Assembly: GCA_023229505.1 (NCBI GenBank)
Contig: JALNZD010000068.1
Coordinates: 1 to 11,508 of the forward strand
Source of the DNA: Bacteroidales bacterium
Lineage (GTDB): Bacteria; Bacteroidota; Bacteroidia; Bacteroidales; JAGOPY01
Length of the DNA: 11,508 nt
Reading direction: 5' to 3'
Made by a program: the position numbers and the translations under genes. This document shows positions 6,646 through 11,508 of this stretch, piece by piece (position 1 is the first letter of the stretch; each line of letters opens with the position of its first letter). The notes below the pieces were generated by a model. It made no database searches and was not told where the DNA came from. It saw nothing but the letters and a program-made list of their open reading frames with translations.

Positions 6646-7296
6646 ATGCAATCTATCTTCAAATCCTCCTCAGCGGTCATCGGTCAGATCGAAGAATTCC
6701 TCACCATCGTGGATGAAAGCAGCCTCGTCTTTGTGGAAGGTATCAGGAATTATTTGAAAGGGAACCGGGAGGAGTTTGTAAACGCGATGCAGAAGGCTGA
6801 TGAAATGGAAGGCAAAGCCGATGCATTGCGCCGTTCTGTCGAGGATGCCCTCTACCGCCATTCCCTGATGCCTGAATTCCGTGGAGATATTCTGCACCTG
6901 CTCGAGAAACTGGATGACCTGATAGATATTGCAAAGGAAAACCTTCTCCAGTTTGATGTTGAGAGCCCTGATATTCCACCCGAAGTACATGAAGATTTCA
7001 TCGATCTTGCCAAAACATCCATTAAAGCCGTAGAAGCCATTGTGCTTTCGGTACGGACCTTTTTCCGTGATCCCAGGTCGGTGAAGGACCTGCTGCCCAA
7101 GGTCTATTTTTACGAAGAAGAGGCCGACCGGGCGTCCAACGCGCTGAAGCGCAGGATTTACAAGGAAATTCCCGACCTTGACCTGAGCCGGAAGAATCAT
7201 ATCCGGTATTTTATCCATCAGGCCGAAAACCTGTCGGATGTATCCGAAGCCATAGCTGACATTGTAGCCATCCTGGCCATCAAGCGCACCAACTGA
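6646..7296 (+). CDS. DUF47/PhoU-like Pit accessory protein
   Basis: This 216-residue, all-helical protein of the DUF47 family is distantly related to PhoU and is usually encoded next to Pit phosphate permeases, whose activity it is thought to modulate. No membrane segment is visible; the sequence is dominated by charged amphipathic helices. Family-like features are the acidic MQKADEMEGKADALRRSVEDALYRHSLMP stretch (about residues 48-76), the LLEKLDDLIDIAKENL helix, and a late EEEADRASNALKRRIY helix resembling the metal-binding acidic motifs of PhoU proteins. The stop is 1 nt before the Pit start, a strong sign of one operon. The preceding gap holds an inverted heptamer repeat and no clear TAnnTTTG promoter. 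Confidence 0.9.
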   Translation: MQSIFKSSSAVIGQIEEFLTIVDESSLVFVEGIRNYLKGNREEFVNAMQKADEMEGKADALRRSVEDALYRHSLMPEFRGDILHLLEKLDDLIDIAKENLLQFDVESPDIPPEVHEDFIDLAKTSIKAVEAIVLSVRTFFRDPRSVKDLLPKVYFYEEEADRASNALKRRIYKEIPDLDLSRKNHIRYFIHQAENLSDVSEAIADIVAILAIKRTN

Positions 7297-7297
7297 G

Positions 7298-8335
7298 ATG
7301 ATCTTCCTGTTCCTGACATCGGGGCTTTTCCTGGGCTGGTCGCTTGGAGCCAACGATGCATCCCATGTCTTTGGCGCCGCCGTGGGCACCCGGATGGTCC
7401 GGTTTCTGACTGCCGCCATCATCGCCTCTGTTTTTGTGATCCTCGGGGCAGTGATCCAGGGTGAAGGAGCCAGCAAAACCCTCGGCGAGCTGGGGAAAGT
7501 GGATGCTATCGCAGGAGCTTTCGCTGTTACTCTGGCTGCAGCAGTGACGGTTTTCCTGATGACCAGGTATGCTATTCCCGTTTCCTCCTCGCAGGCTGTC
7601 GTCGGTGCTATCTTAGGCTGGAACCTTTTCACCGGGAATCCTACGGATATGAGCACACTGGCGGCCATTACCAGCACCTGGGTGCTCAGTCCGGTGCTGG
7701 GAGCAGTTTTTGCCATCATCCTCTATCTCCTGGTCAAATTCATCACCACACGGATCAGGATCCACCTGCTTTACCTGGACGCATTGATCCGCATTGGGTT
7801 GATCATCGTCGGAGCATTTGGCGCTTACAGCTTAGGGGCGAATAATATTGCCAACGTGATGGGGGTATATGTTTCTGCCATTCCATTGAAAAGCATCAGT
7901 ATTTTTGGCCTTTTCACCCTGAATGGGGCACAACAGCTTTTTTTCCTCGGAGGAGTGGCCATAGCGATAGGTATCCTCACTTATTCGCGCAGGACCATGC
8001 AGACCGTTGGCAATCATCTTATGAAGTTGACGGCAGAAGCAGCGATCGTTGTGGTCCTGGCCCAGTCGTTGGTGCTGTTCGTATTCTCTTCAGTTAGTCT
8101 GCAGCAGTTTTTAGTGAGTTTGGGTCTTCCGGCCATCCCGATGGTGCCCGTATCCAGTGCCCATGCCGTCATCGGGGCCATAATCGGTATTGGGTTGCTG
8201 AAAGGTGGCAGGGGCATCCGTTACCGCATCATGGGGCACGTAGCCGCCGGTTGGGTGGCAACACCCGTCATCGCCGGCTTGATCGCGTTCTTCCTGCTCT
8301 ATGTGATGAAGCATGTGTTTCAGTTGCCAGTTTAA
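7298..8335 (+). CDS. pit: Inorganic phosphate transporter, Pit family
   Basis: This is a low-affinity inorganic phosphate permease of the PHO4/PiT family in the cytoplasmic membrane. Its 345 residues contain about ten hydrophobic segments in two related halves, each with the family signature: GANDASHVFGAAVGTRM (from residue 17) and GANNIANVMGVYV (from residue 180). The paired inner motifs SQAVVGAILGWNLF and SSAHAVIGAIIGIGLLKGG are also present. It lacks the large central loop of E. coli PitA (499 residues), as is common for compact members. It follows the DUF47 gene after 1 nt, forming a standard uptake-plus-regulator operon. Whether H+ or Na+ drives transport cannot be told from sequence. 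Confidence 0.93.
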   Translation: MIFLFLTSGLFLGWSLGANDASHVFGAAVGTRMVRFLTAAIIASVFVILGAVIQGEGASKTLGELGKVDAIAGAFAVTLAAAVTVFLMTRYAIPVSSSQAVVGAILGWNLFTGNPTDMSTLAAITSTWVLSPVLGAVFAIILYLLVKFITTRIRIHLLYLDALIRIGLIIVGAFGAYSLGANNIANVMGVYVSAIPLKSISIFGLFTLNGAQQLFFLGGVAIAIGILTYSRRTMQTVGNHLMKLTAEAAIVVVLAQSLVLFVFSSVSLQQFLVSLGLPAIPMVPVSSAHAVIGAIIGIGLLKGGRGIRYRIMGHVAAGWVATPVIAGLIAFFLLYVMKHVFQLPV

Positions 8336-8338
8336 CTC

Positions 8339-8346
8339 TATATTTG
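8339..8346 (+). promoter_or_regulatory. Bacteroidota-type -7 element (TATATTTG)
   Basis: TATATTTG matches TAnnTTTG exactly, starts 3 nt after the Pit stop codon and ends 22 nt before the CYTH start. The upstream -33 region has only TTTC/TTTG-like T-runs near 8318. It suggests the CYTH gene has its own promoter. Confidence 0.5.
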
Positions 8347-8368
8347 TAATTATCAAACCACTTCACTT

Positions 8369-8836
8369 ATGTCGCAGGAAATCGAAAGGAAGTTTCTCGT
8401 CAAAGACAGCCGCTACCGGCAGCTTGGAAATTATCTTCACATACACCAGGGATTTTTGAGCACGGAAAAGGATCGCGTAGTCCGGGTGCGGGTGCATGGA
8501 AAGAAAGCTTTTCTCACCATAAAAGGCATTACGAAGGGCATTGCGCGTGCCGAGTATGAGTACAAGATTCCGATGGCCGATGCAAAATATATGCTTGAAA
8601 ACCTTTGCATTCAACCAACCATTGAGAAGTACCGCTATAATGTGAATATCGAAGGATTTACCTGGGAGATTGATGAATTTACCGGGGAGAATGAAGGCTT
8701 GATTATTGCCGAGATCGAACTCAAAAGTGATGACCAGGCATTCCCGAAGCCGGAATGGATAGGAGAGGAAGTCACCGGCGATGTGCGGTATTATAATGCG
8801 AATTTAGTGAAGAAGCCGTTTAGGAGCTGGAAGTAG
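8369..8836 (+). CDS. CYTH domain protein (triphosphatase-like)
   Basis: This 155-residue protein is a single CYTH domain, the triphosphate tunnel metalloenzyme fold. The signature ExExK is at the N-terminus (Glu4, Glu6, Lys8 in EIERKFLV), which fixes the start. Further tunnel residues are visible: Arg39 and Arg41 (RVRV), Lys52 in LTIKG, alternating Glu62/Glu64/Lys66 in AEYEYKI, then EIDEF, IAEIEL and YYNANL. Small bacterial relatives hydrolyse inorganic triphosphate or other triphosphates with Mg or Mn. Adenylate cyclase activity (CyaB type) or thiamine triphosphatase activity is possible but less likely for short forms. It lies downstream of the Pit operon but has its own -7 box; a phosphate link is only suggestive. 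Confidence 0.9.
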   Translation: MSQEIERKFLVKDSRYRQLGNYLHIHQGFLSTEKDRVVRVRVHGKKAFLTIKGITKGIARAEYEYKIPMADAKYMLENLCIQPTIEKYRYNVNIEGFTWEIDEFTGENEGLIIAEIELKSDDQAFPKPEWIGEEVTGDVRYYNANLVKKPFRSWK

Positions 8837-8843
8837 TTCGCAT

Positions 8844-8871
8844 TTCGCGGTCGGCGGTCGGCGGTTTGCGG
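8844..8871. repeat. TCGGCGG heptamer array, left copy
   Basis: Four heptamers in tandem: TTCGCGG, TCGGCGG, TCGGCGG, TTTGCGG. The array starts 8 nt after the CYTH stop codon. Bases 8847-8865 are a perfect 19-bp inverted match to 9353-9371 on the far side of the four-helix-bundle gene. Confidence 0.88.
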
Positions 8872-8886
8872 GATTGCATTATGACT

Positions 8887-9258
8887 TTAATTTTTCGGAT
8901 CGAATTTTTCCGGGTATTTCATCATTGAACCCAGGATTCTGCCCACTCTTTCGTATTCATGAAATAATTCCCGGAAAGTGATATCATCCAAATATTCAAA
9001 ATCCCTAGCCATTTTAAGCCAAATCAGAGTTTCAGAGCATTCTCCATCCGCATCTGATAACTTGGTTATGAAATGTTTAGGATAAATCCTCTTCCTATAA
9101 GCTTCAACAATATTAGCACAAACAGACCTTGAAGATCGCCTGATCTGGTTTGTTAAACCATACGTTTCGTCTTTTGGAAATGTTTTGGAACAGGTAAATA
9201 TTTTCTTTGCCAACTCATAACTTAACTGGAATACGAATAAATCTTCGAATTTGCCCAT
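8887..9258 (-). CDS. Four-helix-bundle protein (23S-IVS type)
   Basis: The 123-residue helical protein belongs to the family first found encoded in intervening sequences of bacterial 23S rRNA genes and related to the Avd accessory protein of diversity-generating retroelements. The diagnostic block is GLTNQIRRSSRSVCANIVEAY (34-54), with the conserved basic RR and the N-I-x-E-x-Y segment, preceded by an FEDLFVFQLSYELAKKI helix. These proteins assemble as basic pentameric barrels thought to bind nucleic acid; the cellular role of free-standing copies is unknown. No rRNA or retroelement is nearby. The gene is flanked by inverted TCGGCGG arrays and preceded by a hairpin ending at its ATG. It points against its neighbours on both sides, consistent with an inserted cassette. 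Confidence 0.9.
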   Translation of the reverse strand: MGKFEDLFVFQLSYELAKKIFTCSKTFPKDETYGLTNQIRRSSRSVCANIVEAYRKRIYPKHFITKLSDADGECSETLIWLKMARDFEYLDDITFRELFHEYERVGRILGSMMKYPEKFDPKN

Positions 9259-9292
9259 ATTCTTTTCTTTTCCAGTTAATCCGGAAAAGAAT
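9259..9292 (-). promoter_or_regulatory. Hairpin at the four-helix gene start
   Basis: ATTCTTTTC (9259-9267) and GAAAAGAAT (9284-9292) are perfect 9-bp inverted repeats. A competing inner stem pairs CTTTTCC (9267-9273) with GGAAAAG (9283-9289). On the minus strand the structure ends directly at the ATG of the four-helix-bundle gene, so in mRNA it could limit ribosome access or bind the protein itself. It could instead be an operator at DNA level. The role is inferred. Confidence 0.5.
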
Positions 9293-9339
9293 CAATATAT
9301 ACCCGGCTGTTGAAAATTATTATTGCGGAATTGAAAAAA

Positions 9340-9374
9340 CCGCCACCCGCTGACCGCCGACCGCCGACCGCCGA
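9340..9374. repeat. CCGCCGA heptamer array, right inverted copy
   Basis: Five heptamers: CCGCCAC, CCGCTGA, then CCGCCGA three times. This is the reverse complement of the TCGGCGG array at 8844-8871; the pair encloses the four-helix-bundle gene. It ends about 20 bp before the tRNA promoter. Confidence 0.88.
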
Positions 9375-9392
9375 CCAATTCTCTCATTCATC

Positions 9393-9422
9393 TTGCACAC
9401 AAATAAAAATTTAGTACTTTTG
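9393..9422 (+). promoter_or_regulatory. Promoter of tRNA-Cys
   Basis: TTG at 9393-9395 and TACTTTTG at 9415-9422 are separated by 19 bp, fitting the Bacteroidota -33/-7 arrangement (TTG, about 19-21 bp, TAnnTTTG). The predicted start near 9429 leaves a short leader before the tRNA at 9438. It is the best-formed promoter in the window. Confidence 0.7.
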
Positions 9423-9437
9423 TTCCTTAATTGCAAT

Positions 9438-9508
9438 GGTCTCGTGGCCGAGTGGCTAGGCAGCGGTCTGCAAAACCGCGTACAGCGGTTCGAATCCGCT
9501 CGAGACCT
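9438..9508 (+). tRNA. tRNA-Cys (GCA)
   Basis: A full cloverleaf can be drawn. The acceptor stem GGTCTCG/CGAGACC (9438-9444 with 9501-9507) is perfect. The D-arm stem is GCC/GGC (9447-9449 with 9459-9461). The anticodon stem GCGGT/ACCGC encloses CTGCAAA, with anticodon GCA at 9470-9472. The variable loop is four bases, and the T-arm AGCGG/CCGCT encloses TTCGAAT. The discriminator base is T (9508), the U73 required by cysteinyl-tRNA synthetase. CCA is not encoded. It is transcribed from the promoter just upstream and followed by an intrinsic terminator. Confidence 0.97.
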
Positions 9509-9523
9509 CGGTAAACAATGTTA

Positions 9524-9561
9524 AAACCCTGTAAGTAAAATGTTTACAGGGTTTCTTTTTT
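9524..9561 (+). terminator. Intrinsic terminator after tRNA-Cys
   Basis: AAACCCTGTAA (9524-9534) and TTACAGGGTTT (9544-9554) form a perfect 11-bp stem with a 9-nt loop, followed by C and six Ts (9556-9561). It lies 15 nt after the tRNA. An alternative 7-bp pairing of GTAAACA (9511-9517) with TGTTTAC (9541-9547) would compete with the terminator stem. Confidence 0.88.
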
Positions 9562-10138
9562 AGATAATGTAAAGTGAAATGTAAAGTAATCACTAAATTT
9601 CCGCTCTTTTCTCCCCCCAATTTTCCACCTCAAATCTCTCGAAAAATTTTCCGCCCATTCCATTCTCAATTCCAAAAAAGGTCGATAAATCAAAAAGGGC
9701 TGAATTTTGGGTGAAATTTTTCCCAGAATTTTTTTTGACGAAATGAACGCGCACGGATTTGACCCCCATATTTCTGGAGAAGGCGGGGGATAGGCGGCAG
9801 GACACAACGGGTGGGGGGGGTAGGTGCCAGCCCCTCGCCCCTTTCACCCTATTGAACTCACATTAACATTAACCACATTAACTTTATTCAATTTTTCAAT
9901 AAAAAATCGTTTCGATTTGGAAAAGGGTCAAGTTTAAATCGTTTTTATCGTGTCATCAGAAAGGGCACCGAGAATAGTGTATACTACGAATTAATTCGTA
10001 GATAAATACCTTTAAAACGTATTACCGAAAATCTTCCCGCCACGCGGTATTTTCAGCGTATGGATATGCGCAAAAATCTATAAAAACAGGCGTTTTAATG
10101 CTCATAATACCGCTAATCACAGTACATCCTTTTATACA
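9562..10138. other. 577-nt gap after tRNA-Cys, no convincing gene
   Basis: No reading frame here looks like a real protein. Two overlapping minus-strand frames (about 85 codons each, 9544-9847) have low-complexity composition, and one runs through the tRNA terminator. The stretch holds a 12-bp-period repeat (AATGTAAAGT at 9566 and 9578), unusual homopolymers (C6 near 9612, T8 near 9729, G8 at 9813-9820) in a G-rich patch (9782-9824), two AAATCGTTT copies 32 bp apart (9904, 9936), and an 18-bp perfect palindrome at 9984-10001. It may be a decayed or regulatory region at the edge of an accessory segment. Confidence 0.5.
9984..10001. repeat. 18-bp perfect palindrome
   Basis: CTACGAATTAATTCGTAG is a perfect inverted repeat with no spacer. 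The size and symmetry suit a dimeric DNA-binding protein or a recombinase site. It lies about 140 bp past the 3' end of the nearest gene (10139-10537, minus strand), so it is not an obvious promoter operator for that gene. Confidence 0.7.
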
Positions 10139-10537
10139 CTATTCTAAAGCACGCCCCGTCAAGCCGACAATGCAATAAATCACGTCATTCACCTTCGATT
10201 CAAGGCTGTAGGACTTGTGATCCATCCGCACCAGTGGAATGACGTCGCAAACAATTCCGTCAACGTATGTTTCCCACATTTTTCGTTCCATATGAGGGCA
10301 TAAATTAACGTTGCAAGGGTCTGTTATGTTAAAAATTGGGTTGAAAGGCATATCAAACAGGAATTGCAAATTTTCCTGCGTATATTCGATACCTGCTGCC
10401 TGAAACAAGCGGTGTTTCTTCAATAAAAGCCAGCGGTATTGTTGGGCGGATGTGGCTGTGCCACCATCAAGGTTTATCCTGTCGGTGAGCAAAATGATAT
10501 CACGAATGGTCTTCCTGATTTGGGCTTCAGAGGGCAT
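10139..10537 (-). CDS. Hypothetical protein, 132 aa
   Basis: I do not recognise this protein. It is soluble-looking, with no signal peptide or membrane segment. The N-terminal half is charged and helical (PSEAQIRKTIRDIILLTDRI), followed by a Gly/Ala/Ser/Gln stretch and a helix LLLKKHRLFQAAGIEY. The middle has aromatic residues and DPCNVNLCPHMERKMWE, where two cysteines and a histidine lie close together but do not form a known zinc motif. The C-terminal part (about 95-132) looks β-strand-like. Codon content is protein-like and the ATG at 10537 is the natural start. A terminator hairpin for the upstream minus-strand gene lies 20 nt before the start, so the gene either has its own promoter or depends on readthrough. 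Confidence 0.6.
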   Translation of the reverse strand: MPSEAQIRKTIRDIILLTDRINLDGGTATSAQQYRWLLLKKHRLFQAAGIEYTQENLQFLFDMPFNPIFNITDPCNVNLCPHMERKMWETYVDGIVCDVIPLVRMDHKSYSLESKVNDVIYCIVGLTGRALE

Positions 10538-10557
10538 AATTTACGATTTGTTAAAAT

Positions 10558-10583
10558 AAAAAAAGCACCATTGTTTGTGGTGC
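10558..10583 (-). terminator. Intrinsic terminator, minus strand
   Basis: On the minus strand GCACCA and TGGTGC form a 6-bp stem (10583-10578 with 10570-10565) with a 7-nt loop, followed by seven Ts (10564-10558). It lies about 78 nt past the stop of the 192-aa gene and 20 nt before the start of the 132-aa gene, so it should separate the two or act as a leader attenuator. Confidence 0.72.
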
Positions 10584-10614
10584 CTATTGTGGGGGTTAAT
10601 CTCTTGGCGTTATG

Positions 10615-10648
10615 CGAAGTTACGAAATTTTTCGTGAAGTTTTACAAA
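10615..10648 (-). promoter_or_regulatory. Possible promoter of the 132-aa gene
   Basis: On the minus strand TTTG (10648-10645) and TAACTTCG (10622-10615) are 22 bp apart. The -7 element differs from TAnnTTTG at one base. If used, the transcript would begin near 10608 and pass through the terminator-like hairpin at 10558-10583 before reaching the start codon. The call is weak. Confidence 0.3.
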
Positions 10649-10660
10649 TGAGATAGGATT

Positions 10661-11239
10661 TCAATGGAAACTCTTGCCCTGTCTGCTTTTCGGTACGACT
10701 TTATCAGCATCTTTTAAAAATTCTTGCACTGCGCTGTAACATAATTCATATAATTCATACAAGGAAATAATATATACGACTTCCCCGCTTATATGATTGA
10801 TTGTTAAAAATGCCTGATCTTTAGTTCCATTTTTAAAGGCTTGATTATTCATAACAATAACTGAATATTTCCCGATGACAGAATTATGGACAAGAAATGA
10901 GCGAAAACTTTTATACAGTTTCTTAATAAACTCCTGACTCAACTCCTGATTGAAATACTTACTATTTAAAATTTTAAAATGCTGCCAGCCTCCTTTTGAA
11001 TTAATTGATTCAATTTTTTCATCAATTTTTATTTTAAATGTGTTATCACCTTTAAAATAACTACCTATCGCATCAATGATTGATAATAGTAAAATTGCCG
11101 CTGGATAGGAAAGACAACCACCAGAGTTTTCTTGCCATTCTTCCCGTGTTTTTCTGTATTCCACGCAGTATTTTGCTGCGGCTAAAGTATCATTTAATGA
11201 TTCCTTTAGCATTGACGTGGGGCTTGTGTGTAGCGACAT
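10661..11239 (-). CDS. Hypothetical protein, possible HEPN-like fold
   Basis: The function of this 192-residue protein is not known. It is mainly helical: TLAAAKYCVEYRKTREEW, then a hydrophobic helix SYPAAILLLSIIDAIGSYFKG (44-64), then FIKKLYKSFRSFLVHNSVIGKY (104-125). The last segment holds R113-SFLV-H118-N, matching the RxxxxH pattern of HEPN RNases, and the hydrophobic helix before it fits that fold. A helical C-terminus (ISLYELYELCYSAVQEFLKDADK) follows a short β-like stretch. HEPN proteins act as RNA-cleaving toxins or defence effectors, but many such domains are not catalytic and no antitoxin partner is evident. The gene is markedly AT-rich relative to the genes before the tRNA, suggesting acquisition. 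A second in-frame ATG is at codon 10. Confidence 0.65.
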   Translation of the reverse strand: MSLHTSPTSMLKESLNDTLAAAKYCVEYRKTREEWQENSGGCLSYPAAILLLSIIDAIGSYFKGDNTFKIKIDEKIESINSKGGWQHFKILNSKYFNQELSQEFIKKLYKSFRSFLVHNSVIGKYSVIVMNNQAFKNGTKDQAFLTINHISGEVVYIISLYELYELCYSAVQEFLKDADKVVPKSRQGKSFH

Positions 11240-11401
11240 AAAATTGTCTTTTTAATTAATAATCCACAAAATAGGAATTATGAGATTATATAATTGAAAT
11301 TGGAAAATGATATCTCAATACTCCCAATCCGCGTGGCTCATTGGCAAGTGGTTTAGTACTTCAATAATATAAATTTACTATATCAATACTCCGTTAAAAA
11401 T
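11240..11401. other. AT-rich gap with a 10-bp direct repeat
   Basis: No gene was found. TCAATACTCC occurs at 11315-11324 and again at 11383-11392, separated by 58 nt. A near-match to a minus-strand -7 box (TATTTTG, one base short) lies around 11266-11272 and may serve the 192-aa gene. Confidence 0.35.
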
Positions 11402-11508
11402 TCATGCAGCTAATCTACCGATATTCAGGCACTCCTCATAGAGGCTTCTGTATTTTTCGCAACTCATGTCGAGGGCTAACTTTGAAAAAATAAAATCCGT
11501 TATAAACT
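11402..11508 (-). CDS. C-terminal fragment of a gene running off the edge
   Basis: On the minus strand a frame is open from the right edge to a TGA at 11404-11402, giving 34 residues: a hydrophobic/aromatic FITDFIFSKLALD, then the polar helix SCEKYRSLYEECLNIGRLAA. The composition looks like a genuine protein C-terminus, and the orientation matches the two genes to its left. The fragment is too short to assign a family, and chance openness over 35 codons in AT-rich DNA cannot be excluded. Confidence 0.4.
   Translation of the reverse strand, partial: FITDFIFSKLALDMSCEKYRSLYEECLNIGRLAA

Noticed and set aside
6670..7719. A 349-codon minus-strand open frame
   Set aside because: It lies opposite the DUF47 and Pit genes, both clear families, and its translation has no recognisable domain; it is a shadow of GC-biased codons.
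8887..9258. Avd-type accessory gene of a diversity-generating retroelement
   Set aside because: No reverse transcriptase, template repeat or variable target gene is seen nearby; only the fold family is shared.
9438..9508. tRNA-Cys 3' end as an attachment site with a downstream copy
   Set aside because: I searched by eye for the T-arm/acceptor sequence (9489-9508) in the rest of the window and found no second copy.
9544..9847. Two overlapping minus-strand reading frames of 84-87 codons
   Set aside because: They overlap each other in different frames, one extends into the tRNA terminator, and both owe their length to low-stop G/C homopolymer DNA; neither product looks like a protein family.
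10083..10096. AAAAC/GTTTT hairpin as terminator of the 132-aa gene
   Set aside because: The stem is only five bp and almost all A-T, with a weak T-run; it cannot be distinguished from chance in AT-rich DNA.

Overview
The window looks like chromosomal DNA of a Bacteroidota member, probably an environmental Bacteroidales/Marinilabiliales-type organism. Four things point there: promoter -7 elements of the form TAnnTTTG, starts without Shine-Dalgarno sequences, an S46 dipeptidyl-peptidase and a free-standing four-helix-bundle (23S-IVS-type) protein. This is inferred from gene content and style, not from a database match.

Layout. Positions 168-2115 (minus strand) hold a tight three-gene operon: an MlaE-type permease, an MlaF-type ATPase and a CvpA membrane protein, overlapping by 1 and 4 nt. 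No MCE substrate-binding subunit is in the window. Positions 2261-3053 (plus) hold a small lipoprotein overlapping a SprT-type zinc metallopeptidase. Positions 3157-4245 encode mannose-1-phosphate guanylyltransferase (GDP-mannose supply for glycans). Positions 4325-6550 encode a secreted S46 dipeptidyl-peptidase with a complete His/Asp/Ser triad and a DPP7-like glycine in the specificity position. Positions 6646-8335 form a two-gene phosphate uptake operon (DUF47/PhoU-like regulator plus Pit permease). Position 8369 starts a CYTH-domain triphosphatase-like protein. Position 8887 starts (minus) a four-helix-bundle protein. A tRNA-Cys(GCA) lies at 9438-9508 with a good promoter and an intrinsic terminator.

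Beyond the tRNA the character changes. There is about 0.58 kb with no convincing gene, homopolymer-rich and carrying an 18-bp perfect palindrome. Then come two unrecognised minus-strand genes (132 and 192 aa), the second AT-rich with an RxxxxH motif suggestive of a HEPN-like fold, and the tail of another minus-strand gene running off the right edge. This reads as an accessory region beside a tRNA, but no attachment-site duplication was found.

The most striking unexplained structure is in the intergenic DNA. Most gaps between the core genes hold short, degenerate tandem repeats with 7-, 8- or 11-bp units (117-171, 3079-3156, 4246-4312, 6553-6637, 8844-8871, 9340-9374). They abut or invade stop and start codons, and in two places they form inverted pairs. 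One pair, with a 19-bp perfect inverted match, flanks the four-helix-bundle gene. That arrangement recalls the stem-enclosed intervening sequences in which this protein family was first described.
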